Shown one piece after another: positions 17,327 through 24,369 of a stretch of 44,650 nt of DNA. The DNA is taken from positions 1 through 44,650 of the forward strand of contig DASSEX010000059.1 in the NCBI GenBank assembly GCA_035695045.1. The letters run 5' to 3'. A model generated the notes under the pieces. The model was not told the origin of the DNA and did not search any database. It saw nothing but the letters and a program-made list of their open reading frames with translations. Source of the stretch: DASSKP01 sp035695045 (GTDB taxonomy: Bacteria; Actinomycetota; Actinomycetes; JAFAQI01). Made by a program: the position numbers and the translations under genes. Each line of letters starts with the position of its first letter. The first letter of the stretch is position 1.

Positions 17327-17938
17327 TCAGCTCACCGTGATCGTGCCGGTCATCCCGACTGACCGGTGATAGCTGCAGTAGAAGTCGAAGCTGCCCGCAG
17401 TCGTGAAACGCACGGTGTACGACGAGTTGGAGCCGGTCGTCATCTGGCCGGAGTTCCAGAACTGCCCGGTGAACGTGTGTGGCACGGTCGAGTCGACGTC
17501 GACGGCCCTGACGGAGTCGCAGCGCGAGATCGACACCGTTGCCGGCACGAACTTGTCGCCGGTCTCCTCCTGGATCGTCGTCGTGGTCCCGCTGTTGCCT
17601 GCGCAGGACGCCGTCGCGCTGCTGGACGACGAGTGCGTCGGCGACGGTGAATGCGAGGCTGCCGGGCTGCGCGTCCCCGGCGGGCTCGTCGTCGTGGCAG
17701 GGACAGGAGCGGCGACGGGGGAGGCGGTGCGCACAGCAGGAGCGGCCGCCTGCTTCTCGGCCTGATGGACGTGCCGATGCCGTTGAGGTGCCGGCGGTGG
17801 AGTCCGTGACGGGCTCGCGGAGGTCGCGCCTGCTAGGGGCACCGGCGGGTCGCTGACGGTCGCGCTCTGGCTGCCACCGCAAGCGGCAAGGGTCACCAAG
17901 GCTCCGACGAGCAGCACACAGCGGCGAGTCCGGCGCAT
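17327..17938 (-). CDS. Cupredoxin-domain lipoprotein
   Basis: The 203-residue protein has a lipoprotein signal with lipobox LAAC (Cys20). Then comes a Pro/Ser/Thr/Ala-rich low-complexity spacer with a His/Gln-rich patch to about residue 110, and a C-terminal plastocyanin-like domain. Candidate type 1 copper ligands are all present: His in VPHTF, Cys and His in FYCSYH, and Met in SVGMTG. Two further cysteines (SCAGN and ISRCDS) could form a disulfide. It is probably an outer-face electron carrier or copper-binding protein; the redox partner is unknown. A GGGAAGGGG sequence precedes the ATG. No respiratory genes are adjacent. Confidence 0.85.
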   Translation of the reverse strand: MRRTRRCVLLVGALVTLAACGGSQSATVSDPPVPLAGATSASPSRTPPPAPQRHRHVHQAEKQAAAPAVRTASPVAAPVPATTTSPPGTRSPAASHSPSPTHSSSSSATASCAGNSGTTTTIQEETGDKFVPATVSISRCDSVRAVDVDSTVPHTFTGQFWNSGQMTTGSNSSYTVRFTTAGSFDFYCSYHRSVGMTGTITVS

Positions 17939-17992
17939 GTGCGTCCCCTTCCCGTCGGTTTGTCCTCACCACGGACCCCCCGAGGAGACGGT

Positions 17993-18469
17993 TCAGTCGC
18001 TGTCGCGATCGAGGGACAGCAGCACCCACATCACCTTGCCGGGGCGATCGGTTCGGCGGCGCCAGCCGAAGTCCGTCGCGACGCTTGCGACGATGAGCAT
18101 CCCGCGGCCCGACTCGTCCTCGTCGGCGGACGGCACGGGATCGGTGGGATCGTCGTCCAGCGGTACGCCGTCCGAGACCGCGATGAGGAGGCTGTGCTCG
18201 TCACGGCACAGCCCGATGTGCAGGTCGGTCCGTGCGTGCAGGACGGCGTTGGTCACGAGCTCACTGGCCACGAGCTGGGCCGTGTGGACGACGTCGTCGC
18301 CCAGCGTGCGCGTTCCCGCGCCGCTGAGCGCGGAGAGGACGAGCGCGCGAGCCTGCCCGGCTGCCCGCGGAGACGCCGTGAAGTCCGCGTGGATGTGAAC
18401 GACGGTGTCTCCGGCCACGAGGGACCGGTCGCTGAGCAACTGGTCGCAGGCCAACGACCACCACCTCAC
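17993..18469 (-). CDS. RsbW-like anti-sigma factor serine kinase (HATPase_c_2)
   Basis: Up to 158 residues. The ATP-binding GHKL fold is shown by the N-box AQLVASELVTNAVLHA, the G1-like IAVSDG and a GRGMLIVASVATDFGW stretch. Such proteins either bind a sigma factor and phosphorylate a STAS antagonist, or act in other partner-switch circuits. No sigma factor gene lies in the window. The start is uncertain: GTG 18469 gives the full frame, while GTG 18418 would remove 17 residues that look unlike the family. The two STAS proteins nearby (16991 and 19908) are plausible substrates. Confidence 0.83.
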   Translation of the reverse strand: MRWWSLACDQLLSDRSLVAGDTVVHIHADFTASPRAAGQARALVLSALSGAGTRTLGDDVVHTAQLVASELVTNAVLHARTDLHIGLCRDEHSLLIAVSDGVPLDDDPTDPVPSADEDESGRGMLIVASVATDFGWRRRTDRPGKVMWVLLSLDRDSD

Positions 18470-18511
18470 GGACGCTTCTTGCCGCGAGTCTCAAGCACAA
18501 CACCGGAATGT

Positions 18512-18529
18512 CTAGTCCGCAAGGGCTAG
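18512..18529 (+). promoter_or_regulatory. Leader hairpin 1 with GCAA tetraloop
   Basis: CTAGTCC-GCAA-GGGCTAG forms a seven-pair stem (one G-U) closed by a GNRA loop, flanked by GGAAT and ATTCC that can extend the pairing across an asymmetric gap. Whether it is in the transcript of the downstream gene depends on the unmapped start site. Confidence 0.45.
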
Positions 18530-18545
18530 CCACGATATTCCTTCG

Positions 18546-18564
18546 TACCGAATCCCCTTCGGTA
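18546..18564 (+). promoter_or_regulatory. Leader hairpin 2 abutting the ribosome binding site
   Basis: TACCGAA-TCCCC-TTCGGTA is a perfect seven-base-pair hairpin with a five-base loop. Its 3' arm ends exactly where the GGAGGA ribosome binding site (18565-18570) of the heptad-repeat gene begins. A protein or RNA that changes this hairpin could control translation. It does not have the six-base loop expected of an ANTAR target. Confidence 0.5.
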
Positions 18565-18576
18565 GGAGGATTTCCG

Positions 18577-19185
18577 GTGCGGATGGATTCGCCGGCGGCG
18601 GCGAGTCATGATCGCGCAGACGGGACCGGACCAGGGGGTGGGCCCGTGATGGAACCGCGCGAGCGAGACCGTGAGCGTGCGGCGGACGAGCGGGACCGGG
18701 CCGGCGACCGCCGCGACGAGCTCGCCGACGAACGCGACCGGATCGCCGACCGCCGCGACCGCCTGGCGGACCGCCGCGACGCCGCGGCCGACGCCCGCGA
18801 GGTATCCCTGGGCGCCCGCGAGAGCCGGGTCGACGCCGTGTTCGCCCGCGCCGATCGTCGTGACGCCCGGGCGGAGCAGCGGGACCGGGCCGCCGAAGCG
18901 CGTGACCGCGCGGCCGAAGCCGGCGACCCTGCCTTCGACCGGGCGCAGGCGGCCATCGATCGCGCGTGGGCCGGCCGCGACCGCGATTCTGCGGCGGAAG
19001 ACCGCCTCGAGCTGGCCGGAGTCCGCGAAGGCGCCGTGGAGGGTCGCGAGCACGCGGCGGAAGACCGCACCGAGGCAGCCCTCGACCGTGTCGCCAGCGA
19101 AGCCGACCGCGAGCAGGCGCGAAAGGACCGGGACCGGGCCGGCGATGACCGTCGCGCCGCGGCCGAGCAGCGCAACGCGGACTGA
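18577..19185 (+). CDS. Highly charged heptad-repeat protein
   Basis: The 202-residue protein has no recognised domain. From residue 36 to the end it is 23 unbroken seven-residue units plus six residues, with the pattern A-D-R-R-D-x-A. It is extremely rich in Arg, Asp, Glu and Ala, has one Trp, and lacks Cys. I read it as a long solvent-exposed helix or coiled coil. Similar Arg/Asp/Ala repeats occur ahead of GGDEF domains in actinobacteria, but here the protein ends without one. GTG 18577 is chosen by spacing from GGAGGA; ATG 18583 is an alternative. It lies next to the anti-sigma kinase gene, divergently. The function is unknown. Confidence 0.7.
   Translation: MRMDSPAAASHDRADGTGPGGGPVMEPRERDRERAADERDRAGDRRDELADERDRIADRRDRLADRRDAAADAREVSLGARESRVDAVFARADRRDARAEQRDRAAEARDRAAEAGDPAFDRAQAAIDRAWAGRDRDSAAEDRLELAGVREGAVEGREHAAEDRTEAALDRVASEADREQARKDRDRAGDDRRAAAEQRNAD
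18682..19182 (+). repeat. Degenerate 21-base tandem repeat (heptad coding)
   Basis: Coding units of 21 bases run in constant register for 23 complete units. The first five are closest to each other (ADERDRA, GDRRDEL, ADERDRI, ADRRDRL, ADRRDAA). Later units keep the charge pattern but drift, which points to old expansion followed by divergence. Confidence 0.75.
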
Positions 19186-19187
19186 CC

Positions 19188-19209
19188 GCCCGCGCCGGTC
19201 GGCGCGGGC
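19188..19209 (+). terminator. Strong hairpin between the heptad gene and nucS
   Basis: GCCCGCGCC (19188-19196) pairs perfectly with GGCGCGGGC (19201-19209) around a GGTC loop, starting three bases after the stop codon. There is no T run, so it would be an actinobacterial-type stem terminator. It also overlaps the -35 zone of nucS, so a regulatory role is possible. Confidence 0.4.
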
Positions 19210-19212
19210 CGG

Positions 19213-19218
19213 TAAATT
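19213..19218 (+). promoter_or_regulatory. Candidate -10 box for nucS
   Basis: TAAATT lies nine bases before the nucS ATG, compatible with a leaderless or nearly leaderless transcript. It is one of the few AT-rich hexamers in the neighbourhood. Confidence 0.4.
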
Positions 19219-19227
19219 TGCAGCACC

Positions 19228-19887
19228 ATGCGTCTCGTCATCGCGCAGTGCTCCGTCGACTACGCGGGTCGGCTGACAGCGCACCTGCCGCTCGCGAACC
19301 GGCTGCTCGTGGTGAAGGCGGACGGGAGTGTGCTCGTGCATTCCGACGCCGGCGGCTACAAGCCGTTGATGTGGATGACCCCGCCGTGCGTCCTGCGCGA
19401 AGAGCCTGGTCGCTGGACGGTCACGAACAAGGCAGGCGAGACGCTCGCCATCACGGTCGCGGAGATCCTGAGCGACAGCGCGCACGAGCTGGGAGTCGAC
19501 CCGGGACTGGTCAAGGACGGGGTCGAGGCGCACCTCCAGCAGCTACTCGCAGACCGCTGTGACGTCCTCGGAGAAGGCTGGAGCCTCGTCCGCCGCGAGT
19601 ATCCGACCGACATCGGCCCGGTCGACCTGCTCTGCCGTGACGCTGATGGCCGGCATGTCGCCGTGGAGATCAAACGACGCGGGGAGATCGACGGGGTCGA
19701 ACAGCTCGTCCGTTACCTCGAGCGGCTCGATCGCGATCCCTTGCTCCGTCCTGTCCGGGGCATATTCGCCGCGCAGGAGATCAAACCGCAGGCGAGGGTG
19801 CTCGCCGCCGAGCGCGGCATCGACTGCGTGGTGCTCGACTACGACGAGCTGCGCGGCCTCGAGCCGGACATCCCACGCCTCTGGTGA
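19228..19887 (+). CDS. nucS: Mismatch-specific endonuclease NucS/EndoMS
   Basis: The 219-residue enzyme is the actinobacterial and archaeal replacement for MutS/MutL and cuts both strands at mismatches. The N-terminal dimer and DNA-binding domain (about 1-110) is followed by a RecB-like nuclease domain. Its catalytic Asp is D133 in GPVDLLCRD, with E147 and K149 in VAVEIKRRG. The extreme C-terminus reads DIPRLW and may serve as the clamp-binding tail that ends in Leu-Phe in other NucS proteins. Counterpart of Rv1321. No anomaly in length. Confidence 0.94.
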   Translation: MRLVIAQCSVDYAGRLTAHLPLANRLLVVKADGSVLVHSDAGGYKPLMWMTPPCVLREEPGRWTVTNKAGETLAITVAEILSDSAHELGVDPGLVKDGVEAHLQQLLADRCDVLGEGWSLVRREYPTDIGPVDLLCRDADGRHVAVEIKRRGEIDGVEQLVRYLERLDRDPLLRPVRGIFAAQEIKPQARVLAAERGIDCVVLDYDELRGLEPDIPRLW

Positions 19888-19907
19888 GTGTGCCGATGCT
19901 CGACGGG

Positions 19908-20243
19908 TCAGTGGTCGAGCCCGAGGTCGTCCGCGAGCTCGAGCAGCCGAATGACCCGGACGACCTGCCGGCGTGCGTTGCGAAGCTGGAGATGCCCCCC
20001 GTCGGGCAGACGATGGACGGCGGCGACGAGCGGCGACAGTCCGGAGACGTCGATGAAGGTGAGCCGGTCGGCGTCGATGTAGATGCGCCGCGGCGGAGAA
20101 GGCGACGACTGCAGCTCCGTCAGCGCTGCGTCCAGGTCCGGCGCGGTTGCGCAGTCGAGCTCGCCGTCGAGTCGCAGCGTCGCTGAGTCGCCCGCGCGCT
20201 CGACGCTCACCAGCAGGAGCGGGAAAGCATGTGGTGCCACCAC
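19908..20243 (-). CDS. STAS-domain anti-sigma factor antagonist-like protein
   Basis: The 111-residue single STAS domain has LRLDGELDCATAPDLDAAL at the N-terminal half and the acceptor region FIDVSGLSPLVAAV with Ser67 at the phosphorylation site. The start is one of two adjacent GTG codons (20243 or 20240), eight bases after a perfect GAGGAGG ribosome binding site. The frame is open further upstream but that part is not STAS-like and would overlap the next gene. It converges with nucS and sits downstream of the GAF-ANTAR gene on the same strand, from which it is separated by 88 bases. Confidence 0.8.
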   Translation of the reverse strand: MVAPHAFPLLLVSVERAGDSATLRLDGELDCATAPDLDAALTELQSSPSPPRRIYIDADRLTFIDVSGLSPLVAAVHRLPDGGHLQLRNARRQVVRVIRLLELADDLGLDH

Positions 20244-20331
20244 CGGCGGTTCCTCCTCAACAGCACGTGCGGGCTGAACCCACCGGCTGCTGCTGAACCG
20301 CTGCCCTACTGACCTACATGTATAGCCGAGG

Positions 20332-21096
20332 TCACGAAACCTGGGTGGAGTCCACGACCTCCCTGGCAATCTCGCGCAGCTTGACGTTGCGGTCCTGGGA
20401 CCAGGTGCGCAACCGGCTGAACGCACCGTCCGCGTCCACGGACTCCCTCGCCATGATCACGCCCTTGGCCTGCTCGATCACCGCGCGCGAGGAGATGGCT
20501 TCCTGGAGCTGGCGGGTCAGCTCGACGGCGTCGCCGTACGTCTTGGCGTTGGCCACGGCGATCGCTGCCTGCCCGGTGAACAGGGCGATCAGCACGTCGT
20601 CCAGGTCGGTGAATCCGTCGTGGTCGCCGCTGTAGAGGTTCAGCGCCCCGATGGCCTCGTCCTTGAGCAGCAGCGGCCCCGCGAGAAAGCTCCTGACGCC
20701 CGACCGGTGAGCATCCTCGAGGAACTCCGGCCAGCGCTCGGACGCCTCGGCGACGTCGATCCGCAGCACCTTTCGGTCGCGCATCGCTTGCAGGCACGGG
20801 CCTTCGTTGCGGACGTACTGGCCCTCGTCGACCTCCAGCGTCCGCTGGTCCGTGTACGCCGCGGTCGCGTACTTACCGTCGAGAAAGAGCGTCACGCCGG
20901 CGGCGTCGCAGCCCGGGATGACCCGCTTGGCGAGGTCGACGATCCGCTGCAGCGTGCTGTCCACGCCCTCCTCGGCGACGAGCAGCTGGGCGAGCTCGTG
21001 CATTGCCAGCGCGACCTCGTCCGAGCGCGCTTCCAGCGCCTCGGCGAGCGCGACCACGTCGCCCGACTGGGACCGCCCGTCCATCCCCCCGTCCAT
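20332..21096 (-). CDS. GAF and ANTAR domain transcription antiterminator
   Basis: The 254-residue protein has a GAF sensor domain (about 45-185, including NEGPCLQAMRDRKVLRIDV and AGPLLLKDEAIGALNLYS) and a C-terminal ANTAR domain (about 190-252, with RAVIEQAKGVIMARESVDADGAF). ANTAR dimers bind paired RNA hairpins with hexanucleotide loops and prevent termination. I chose ATG 21096 because TATCTT stands exactly six bases upstream, the leaderless spacing used by neighbours; ATG 21114 would add six residues. It is divergent from the 3-hydroxyacyl-CoA dehydrogenase gene. What the GAF binds is unknown, though one Cys (C101) lies in the sensor. Confidence 0.9.
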   Translation of the reverse strand: MDGGMDGRSQSGDVVALAEALEARSDEVALAMHELAQLLVAEEGVDSTLQRIVDLAKRVIPGCDAAGVTLFLDGKYATAAYTDQRTLEVDEGQYVRNEGPCLQAMRDRKVLRIDVAEASERWPEFLEDAHRSGVRSFLAGPLLLKDEAIGALNLYSGDHDGFTDLDDVLIALFTGQAAIAVANAKTYGDAVELTRQLQEAISSRAVIEQAKGVIMARESVDADGAFSRLRTWSQDRNVKLREIAREVVDSTQVS

Positions 21097-21102
21097 GCAC
21101 GG

Positions 21103-21108
21103 AAGATA
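21103..21108 (-). promoter_or_regulatory. -10 box of a probable leaderless GAF-ANTAR promoter
   Basis: On the minus strand TATCTT is followed by six bases and the ATG at 21096. The 24-base gap also has to serve the divergent dehydrogenase gene, for which TAGATC at 21107-21112 is a weaker candidate. Confidence 0.45.
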
Positions 21109-21120
21109 GATCATCTAGCG

Positions 21121-22563
21121 ATGCGAAACACTGACTACGTGGCAATTGGCACCGTGGGCGTGGTCGGGCTGGGCACGATGGGCGCCGGCATCGCTGAGGT
21201 CTTCGGCCGCAGCGGGCTGTCGGTCGTCGCCGTGGAGCTCGACGAGAAGCTCGTCGCCGTCGGTCGCGACCGGATCGAGAAGTCGCTGGCCCGCGCCGTC
21301 GACCGGGGCCGGCTCGAGGGCGCGGAACGTGACGCCGTCCTCGGTCGGATGACCTTCACGCACGAGCGGGCGCGCCTGGCCGGCGCCGATCTGGTCATCG
21401 AGGCGGTGCCTGAGCGGCTCGAGGTCAAGGCCGCTCTGTTCGACGAGCTGGACCGCATCTGCCCACCCGACACCATCCTGGCGACCAACACGTCGTCGCT
21501 GCCGGTGACCCAGATCGCGGCGGCGACGGGCCGACCAGGTCGCGTCGTCGGCAAGCACTTCTTCAACCCGGCGCCGGTCATGCGACTGGTCGAGGTCGTC
21601 CACACGGTGCTGACCGATGCGGACGCCGTCGAGTCGATCCGTGAGCTGGCCGAACGATGTGGCAAGACTCCCGTCGTCGTCATCGACCGCGCCGGGTTCG
21701 TCGCCAACGCACTGCTGTTCGGTTACCTCAACCAGGCCGCGCGGATGGCAGAGACGCGGCACGCGACGATCGCTGACATCGACGTCGCGATGACGAGTGC
21801 TTGCGGGTTGCCGATGGGACCGCTGACGCTGATGGATCTCATCGGGCTCGACGTCTGCCTCGAGGTGCTCGAGGTCATGTACGCGGAGACGCGGGACCAG
21901 CGGTACGCCGCCGCACCCTTGCTCCGCCGGCTGGTCATGGCGCGCCACCTCGGCCGCAAGACCGGTCGTGGCTACTACTCCTACGACGCCAAGACGCCGG
22001 TGCCGATCGCGGTGACGGCGAACCATGTCGCCGCGCCGGCTGCAGGCGGCCGCGAAGCCGCGGCCATCGAGGTCATCGGTGCAGATACAGGTGCGGCCGA
22101 GGGCGTCGCAAAGCTGTTGAACACCGCCGGCCTCGACGTCAGCCGAGCCGGCAGCGACGCCGATCTCGTGGTGCACGTGCCGGCGGCTCCGCGGCAGAGT
22201 GTCGTCGTCGAACTCGCGCCGCGTACAGCTGCTGGGCGCGCTGCACTCGCTCGGGTCCGCGCAGCGCTCGAGGGCGCGAGCCACACCGTCGTCGTGTGCA
22301 AGGACCGGCCCGGGTATCTCGTCGAAGCACTGCTGTTCCCGCATCTCAACGACGCGGTCCGCATGGTCGACGAGGAGTATGCGAGCCGTCAGGACGTCGA
22401 TGCGGCCATGCGGATGGGCTGCGGCTACCCCGAAGGGCCGTTCGAGATGCTGGCGCCTGTCGGAGCGGGCTTCGTCGCCGAACGGCTGCTCTCGATCGCG
22501 GCGGCGATGCCCTCGGCCGCAACCGCGCCGTCACCGTTGTTGCGAGAGCTGGCCGACCTGTGA
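21121..22563 (+). CDS. 3-hydroxyacyl-CoA dehydrogenase, duplicated C-terminal domain
   Basis: The 480-residue protein oxidises 3-hydroxyacyl-CoA with NAD, or makes 3-hydroxybutyryl-CoA in reverse. The Rossmann motif is VGVVGLGTMGAGIAEVF near the N-terminus. The substrate region has TNTSSLPVTQIA, and the catalytic His is in VGKHFFNPAPVM. The first C-terminal domain (GFVANALLFGYLNQA) ends about residue 300. A second copy of that domain (GYLVEALLFPHLNDAVRM) fills the last 110 residues, after a spacer that looks like a worn nucleotide-binding half. I chose ATG 21121; GTG 21139 is possible. The frame is open far upstream but that is antisense to the ANTAR gene. The zinc-ribbon gene follows with a GTGA overlap. 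Confidence 0.9.
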   Translation: MRNTDYVAIGTVGVVGLGTMGAGIAEVFGRSGLSVVAVELDEKLVAVGRDRIEKSLARAVDRGRLEGAERDAVLGRMTFTHERARLAGADLVIEAVPERLEVKAALFDELDRICPPDTILATNTSSLPVTQIAAATGRPGRVVGKHFFNPAPVMRLVEVVHTVLTDADAVESIRELAERCGKTPVVVIDRAGFVANALLFGYLNQAARMAETRHATIADIDVAMTSACGLPMGPLTLMDLIGLDVCLEVLEVMYAETRDQRYAAAPLLRRLVMARHLGRKTGRGYYSYDAKTPVPIAVTANHVAAPAAGGREAAAIEVIGADTGAAEGVAKLLNTAGLDVSRAGSDADLVVHVPAAPRQSVVVELAPRTAAGRAALARVRAALEGASHTVVVCKDRPGYLVEALLFPHLNDAVRMVDEEYASRQDVDAAMRMGCGYPEGPFEMLAPVGAGFVAERLLSIAAAMPSAATAPSPLLRELADL

Positions 22564-22862
22564 GCCCTCGTCGCGCCAAGCGACGCATGGACGAGGCGCG
22601 CCCGCTGCGCACCGTCGGCGCCGCGATGGAGGAGCACGCCGACGGAGAATGGATGGTGCGACCCGTCACCGGATCGACGGCGGGGAAGTCCTACCGCTGC
22701 CCCGGATGTGACCAGGAGATCCGGCCGGTGACTCCGCACGTCGTCGCGTGGCCGGTCGGGGCGGAAGAGGAGCGCCGGCACTGGCACACACCCTGCTGGT
22801 CGGCACGTGACCGTCGCGGCGCCAAGCTGCTCCGATCGAAGAATGCGCCCCGGCATGGCTGA
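22560..22862 (+). CDS. Small zinc-ribbon protein, function unknown
   Basis: The 100-residue basic protein has one Cys/His cluster: YRCPGCDQEI, then HVVAWP, and RRHWHTPCW. That gives CxxC plus a His/Cys pair, suitable for one zinc ion. The N-terminus is Arg-rich. Similar small actinobacterial proteins are known to me only as hypothetical. The GTG start overlaps the dehydrogenase TGA and its own TGA overlaps the next ATG, so it is coupled to both neighbours in a three-gene operon. Confidence 0.7.
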   Translation: MSPRRAKRRMDEARPLRTVGAAMEEHADGEWMVRPVTGSTAGKSYRCPGCDQEIRPVTPHVVAWPVGAEEERRHWHTPCWSARDRRGAKLLRSKNAPRHG

Positions 22863-23571
22863 CATCCGCGCCAACACAGTTCTGCCGGCGCTGCGGAAGG
22901 ACGTCGTCCTGCACACGGCCGACGGACTCGAACTCGTCGGCGAGCTCGCGCTGCCCGAAGGCGAGCCGCCCGTCGCCACGCTGGTGATGTTGCACCCGCT
23001 CCCGACGCACGGCGGAATGATGGACAGCCACCTGTTCCGCAAGGCCGCCAACCGGCTGCCGGCGCTCGCGAAGTTCGCAGTCCTTCGGTTCAACACGCGG
23101 GGCACCGAGTCGGAGCGGGGTCGTAGCCAGGGCGAGTTCGGAAACGGTGACGCGGAGAAGTACGACGTCGCAGCGGCCCTCGATCTCGTCGAGTACGAAG
23201 ACCTACCGACACCCTGGCTGGTCGGTTGGTCCTTCGGCACCGACCTTGCATTGCGTTACGGCTGTGATCCCAGCGTCGTCGGCGCCGTACTCATCTCGCC
23301 ACCGTTGCGGTTCTCGAGCGAGGAGGACCTCGCGCGGTGGGCGGAGTCCGGCAAGCCGCTGGTGGCGATCGTGCCGGAGCTGGACGACTACCTTCGGCCC
23401 GCCGAAGCGGAAGAGCGCTTCGCCGTCGTGCCGCAGGCGAAGGTGATCCCCGTGGCCAACGCGAAGCATCTGTTCGTGGGCTACACCGAGACGGTGCTCG
23501 ATGCGATGGCGGATGCGGTGGTGCCGGGCACCGCGCCGTTACCGCGACAGTGGCCCACGGGCCAGGAGTAG
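22855..23571 (+). CDS. Alpha/beta hydrolase, dienelactone-hydrolase-like
   Basis: The 238-residue alpha/beta hydrolase fold has nucleophile motif GWSFG, a TLVMLHPLPTHGG segment forming the oxyanion strand, an Arg-rich RFNTRGTESERG turn and a late His in NAKHLFVGYTE. The acid residue may lie in PELDDYLRPAEA. I chose ATG 22855, which overlaps the previous stop; ATG 22843 and GTG 22807 are also in frame. The substrate cannot be stated. It ends nine bases before the next hydrolase gene. Confidence 0.75.
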   Translation: MADIRANTVLPALRKDVVLHTADGLELVGELALPEGEPPVATLVMLHPLPTHGGMMDSHLFRKAANRLPALAKFAVLRFNTRGTESERGRSQGEFGNGDAEKYDVAAALDLVEYEDLPTPWLVGWSFGTDLALRYGCDPSVVGAVLISPPLRFSSEEDLARWAESGKPLVAIVPELDDYLRPAEAEERFAVVPQAKVIPVANAKHLFVGYTETVLDAMADAVVPGTAPLPRQWPTGQE

Positions 23572-23574
23572 CGT
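23569..23574 (+). promoter_or_regulatory. -10 box of a probable leaderless hydrolase promoter
   Basis: TAGCGT overlaps the preceding stop codon and lies six bases before the GTG at 23581, the same geometry as at murA and pduO. There is no ribosome binding site, although coupling with the upstream gene is also possible. Confidence 0.4.
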
Positions 23575-23580
23575 CCGGTC

Positions 23581-24363
23581 GTGCCCGTCGCGCTGCACGT
23601 CCGCGACACCGGCTCGGGTCGAGCCGTCGTGTTGCTGCATGCGTTCCCGCTCTCGTCAGCGATGTGGCTCGCGCAGCGCGAAGGACTGTCCGGGGAGCAC
23701 CGCGTGGTCACTCCTGACCAGCGCGGCTTCGGCGGCAGTCCGCTCGGCGACGATCCGCCGTCGCTCGACGCGGCTGCGGACGACGTCGCCGTACTCCTCG
23801 ACCAGCTGGCAATCGATCGCGTCGTGCTCGGTGGCCTGTCGATGGGCGGCTACGTCGCGATGGCGTTCCTGCGGCGGCACGCCGACCGCGTAGCGGCGCT
23901 GATCCTGGCCGACACCAAGGCCACGGCGGACCCGCCGCAGGCTCGCGAGAACCGGGAGCGCATCGCAGCTGCAGTCGTCGACGACCCCGCGTCGATGGTG
24001 CTCGTCGACGAAGTCCTCCCGACGCTGCTCGGCGACACCACGGTGGCTGAGCGGCCGCTCGTCACCGGCCGGGTGAAGGCGCTGGTGCAGGCCGCCCCGG
24101 GTCCCGCGGTGGCGTGGGCGCAACGAGCCATGGCCGCTCGCCCGGACTCGTTCGAGACGCTGCACACCGTGTCGGTCCCGACGCTGGTCCTCGTCGGGGC
24201 CGAGGACACGTTGTCGCCTGTGGACGATGCACAGGCCATGGCCGAAGCAGTGACCGGCGCGCGGCTGGAGATCCTGCCGCGCGCCGGTCATCTGTCCGCG
24301 CTGGAGTGTCCGGAGGACTTCAACGCCGCGGTGCTGCGCTTTCTCGCGACGCTGCCGGACTGA
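23581..24363 (+). CDS. Alpha/beta hydrolase (3-oxoadipate enol-lactonase-like)
   Basis: The 260-residue alpha/beta hydrolase has a complete triad: Ser in GGLSMGGYVAM, Asp in VGAEDTLSPVDD and His in PRAGHLSALECP. LLHAFPLSSAMW and TPDQRGFGGS are typical of the PcaD/BioH/haloperoxidase group. The preference for a lactone, ester or peracid cannot be read from sequence, and no aromatic pathway genes are near. Its stop lies six bases from the stop of the opposite-strand LPFTG gene. Confidence 0.82.
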   Translation: MPVALHVRDTGSGRAVVLLHAFPLSSAMWLAQREGLSGEHRVVTPDQRGFGGSPLGDDPPSLDAAADDVAVLLDQLAIDRVVLGGLSMGGYVAMAFLRRHADRVAALILADTKATADPPQARENRERIAAAVVDDPASMVLVDEVLPTLLGDTTVAERPLVTGRVKALVQAAPGPAVAWAQRAMAARPDSFETLHTVSVPTLVLVGAEDTLSPVDDAQAMAEAVTGARLEILPRAGHLSALECPEDFNAAVLRFLATLPD

Positions 24364-24369
24364 GCAAGG

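Noticed and set aside
18505..18564. Classic ANTAR target (two hairpins with six-base loops) in the heptad gene leader
   Set aside because: The loops are four and five bases long and lack the A1/G4 pattern, so I report only generic hairpins.
18526..19533. 335-codon open frame antisense to the heptad-repeat gene and nucS
   Set aside because: It mirrors the Arg/Asp codon pattern of the repeat and runs on into nucS antisense. It has no ribosome binding site or domain, and nucS is certain on the other strand.
20620..21120. Upstream extension of the 3-hydroxyacyl-CoA dehydrogenase frame
   Set aside because: These codons are antisense to the GAF-ANTAR gene and the enzyme's Rossmann motif begins right after ATG 21121.
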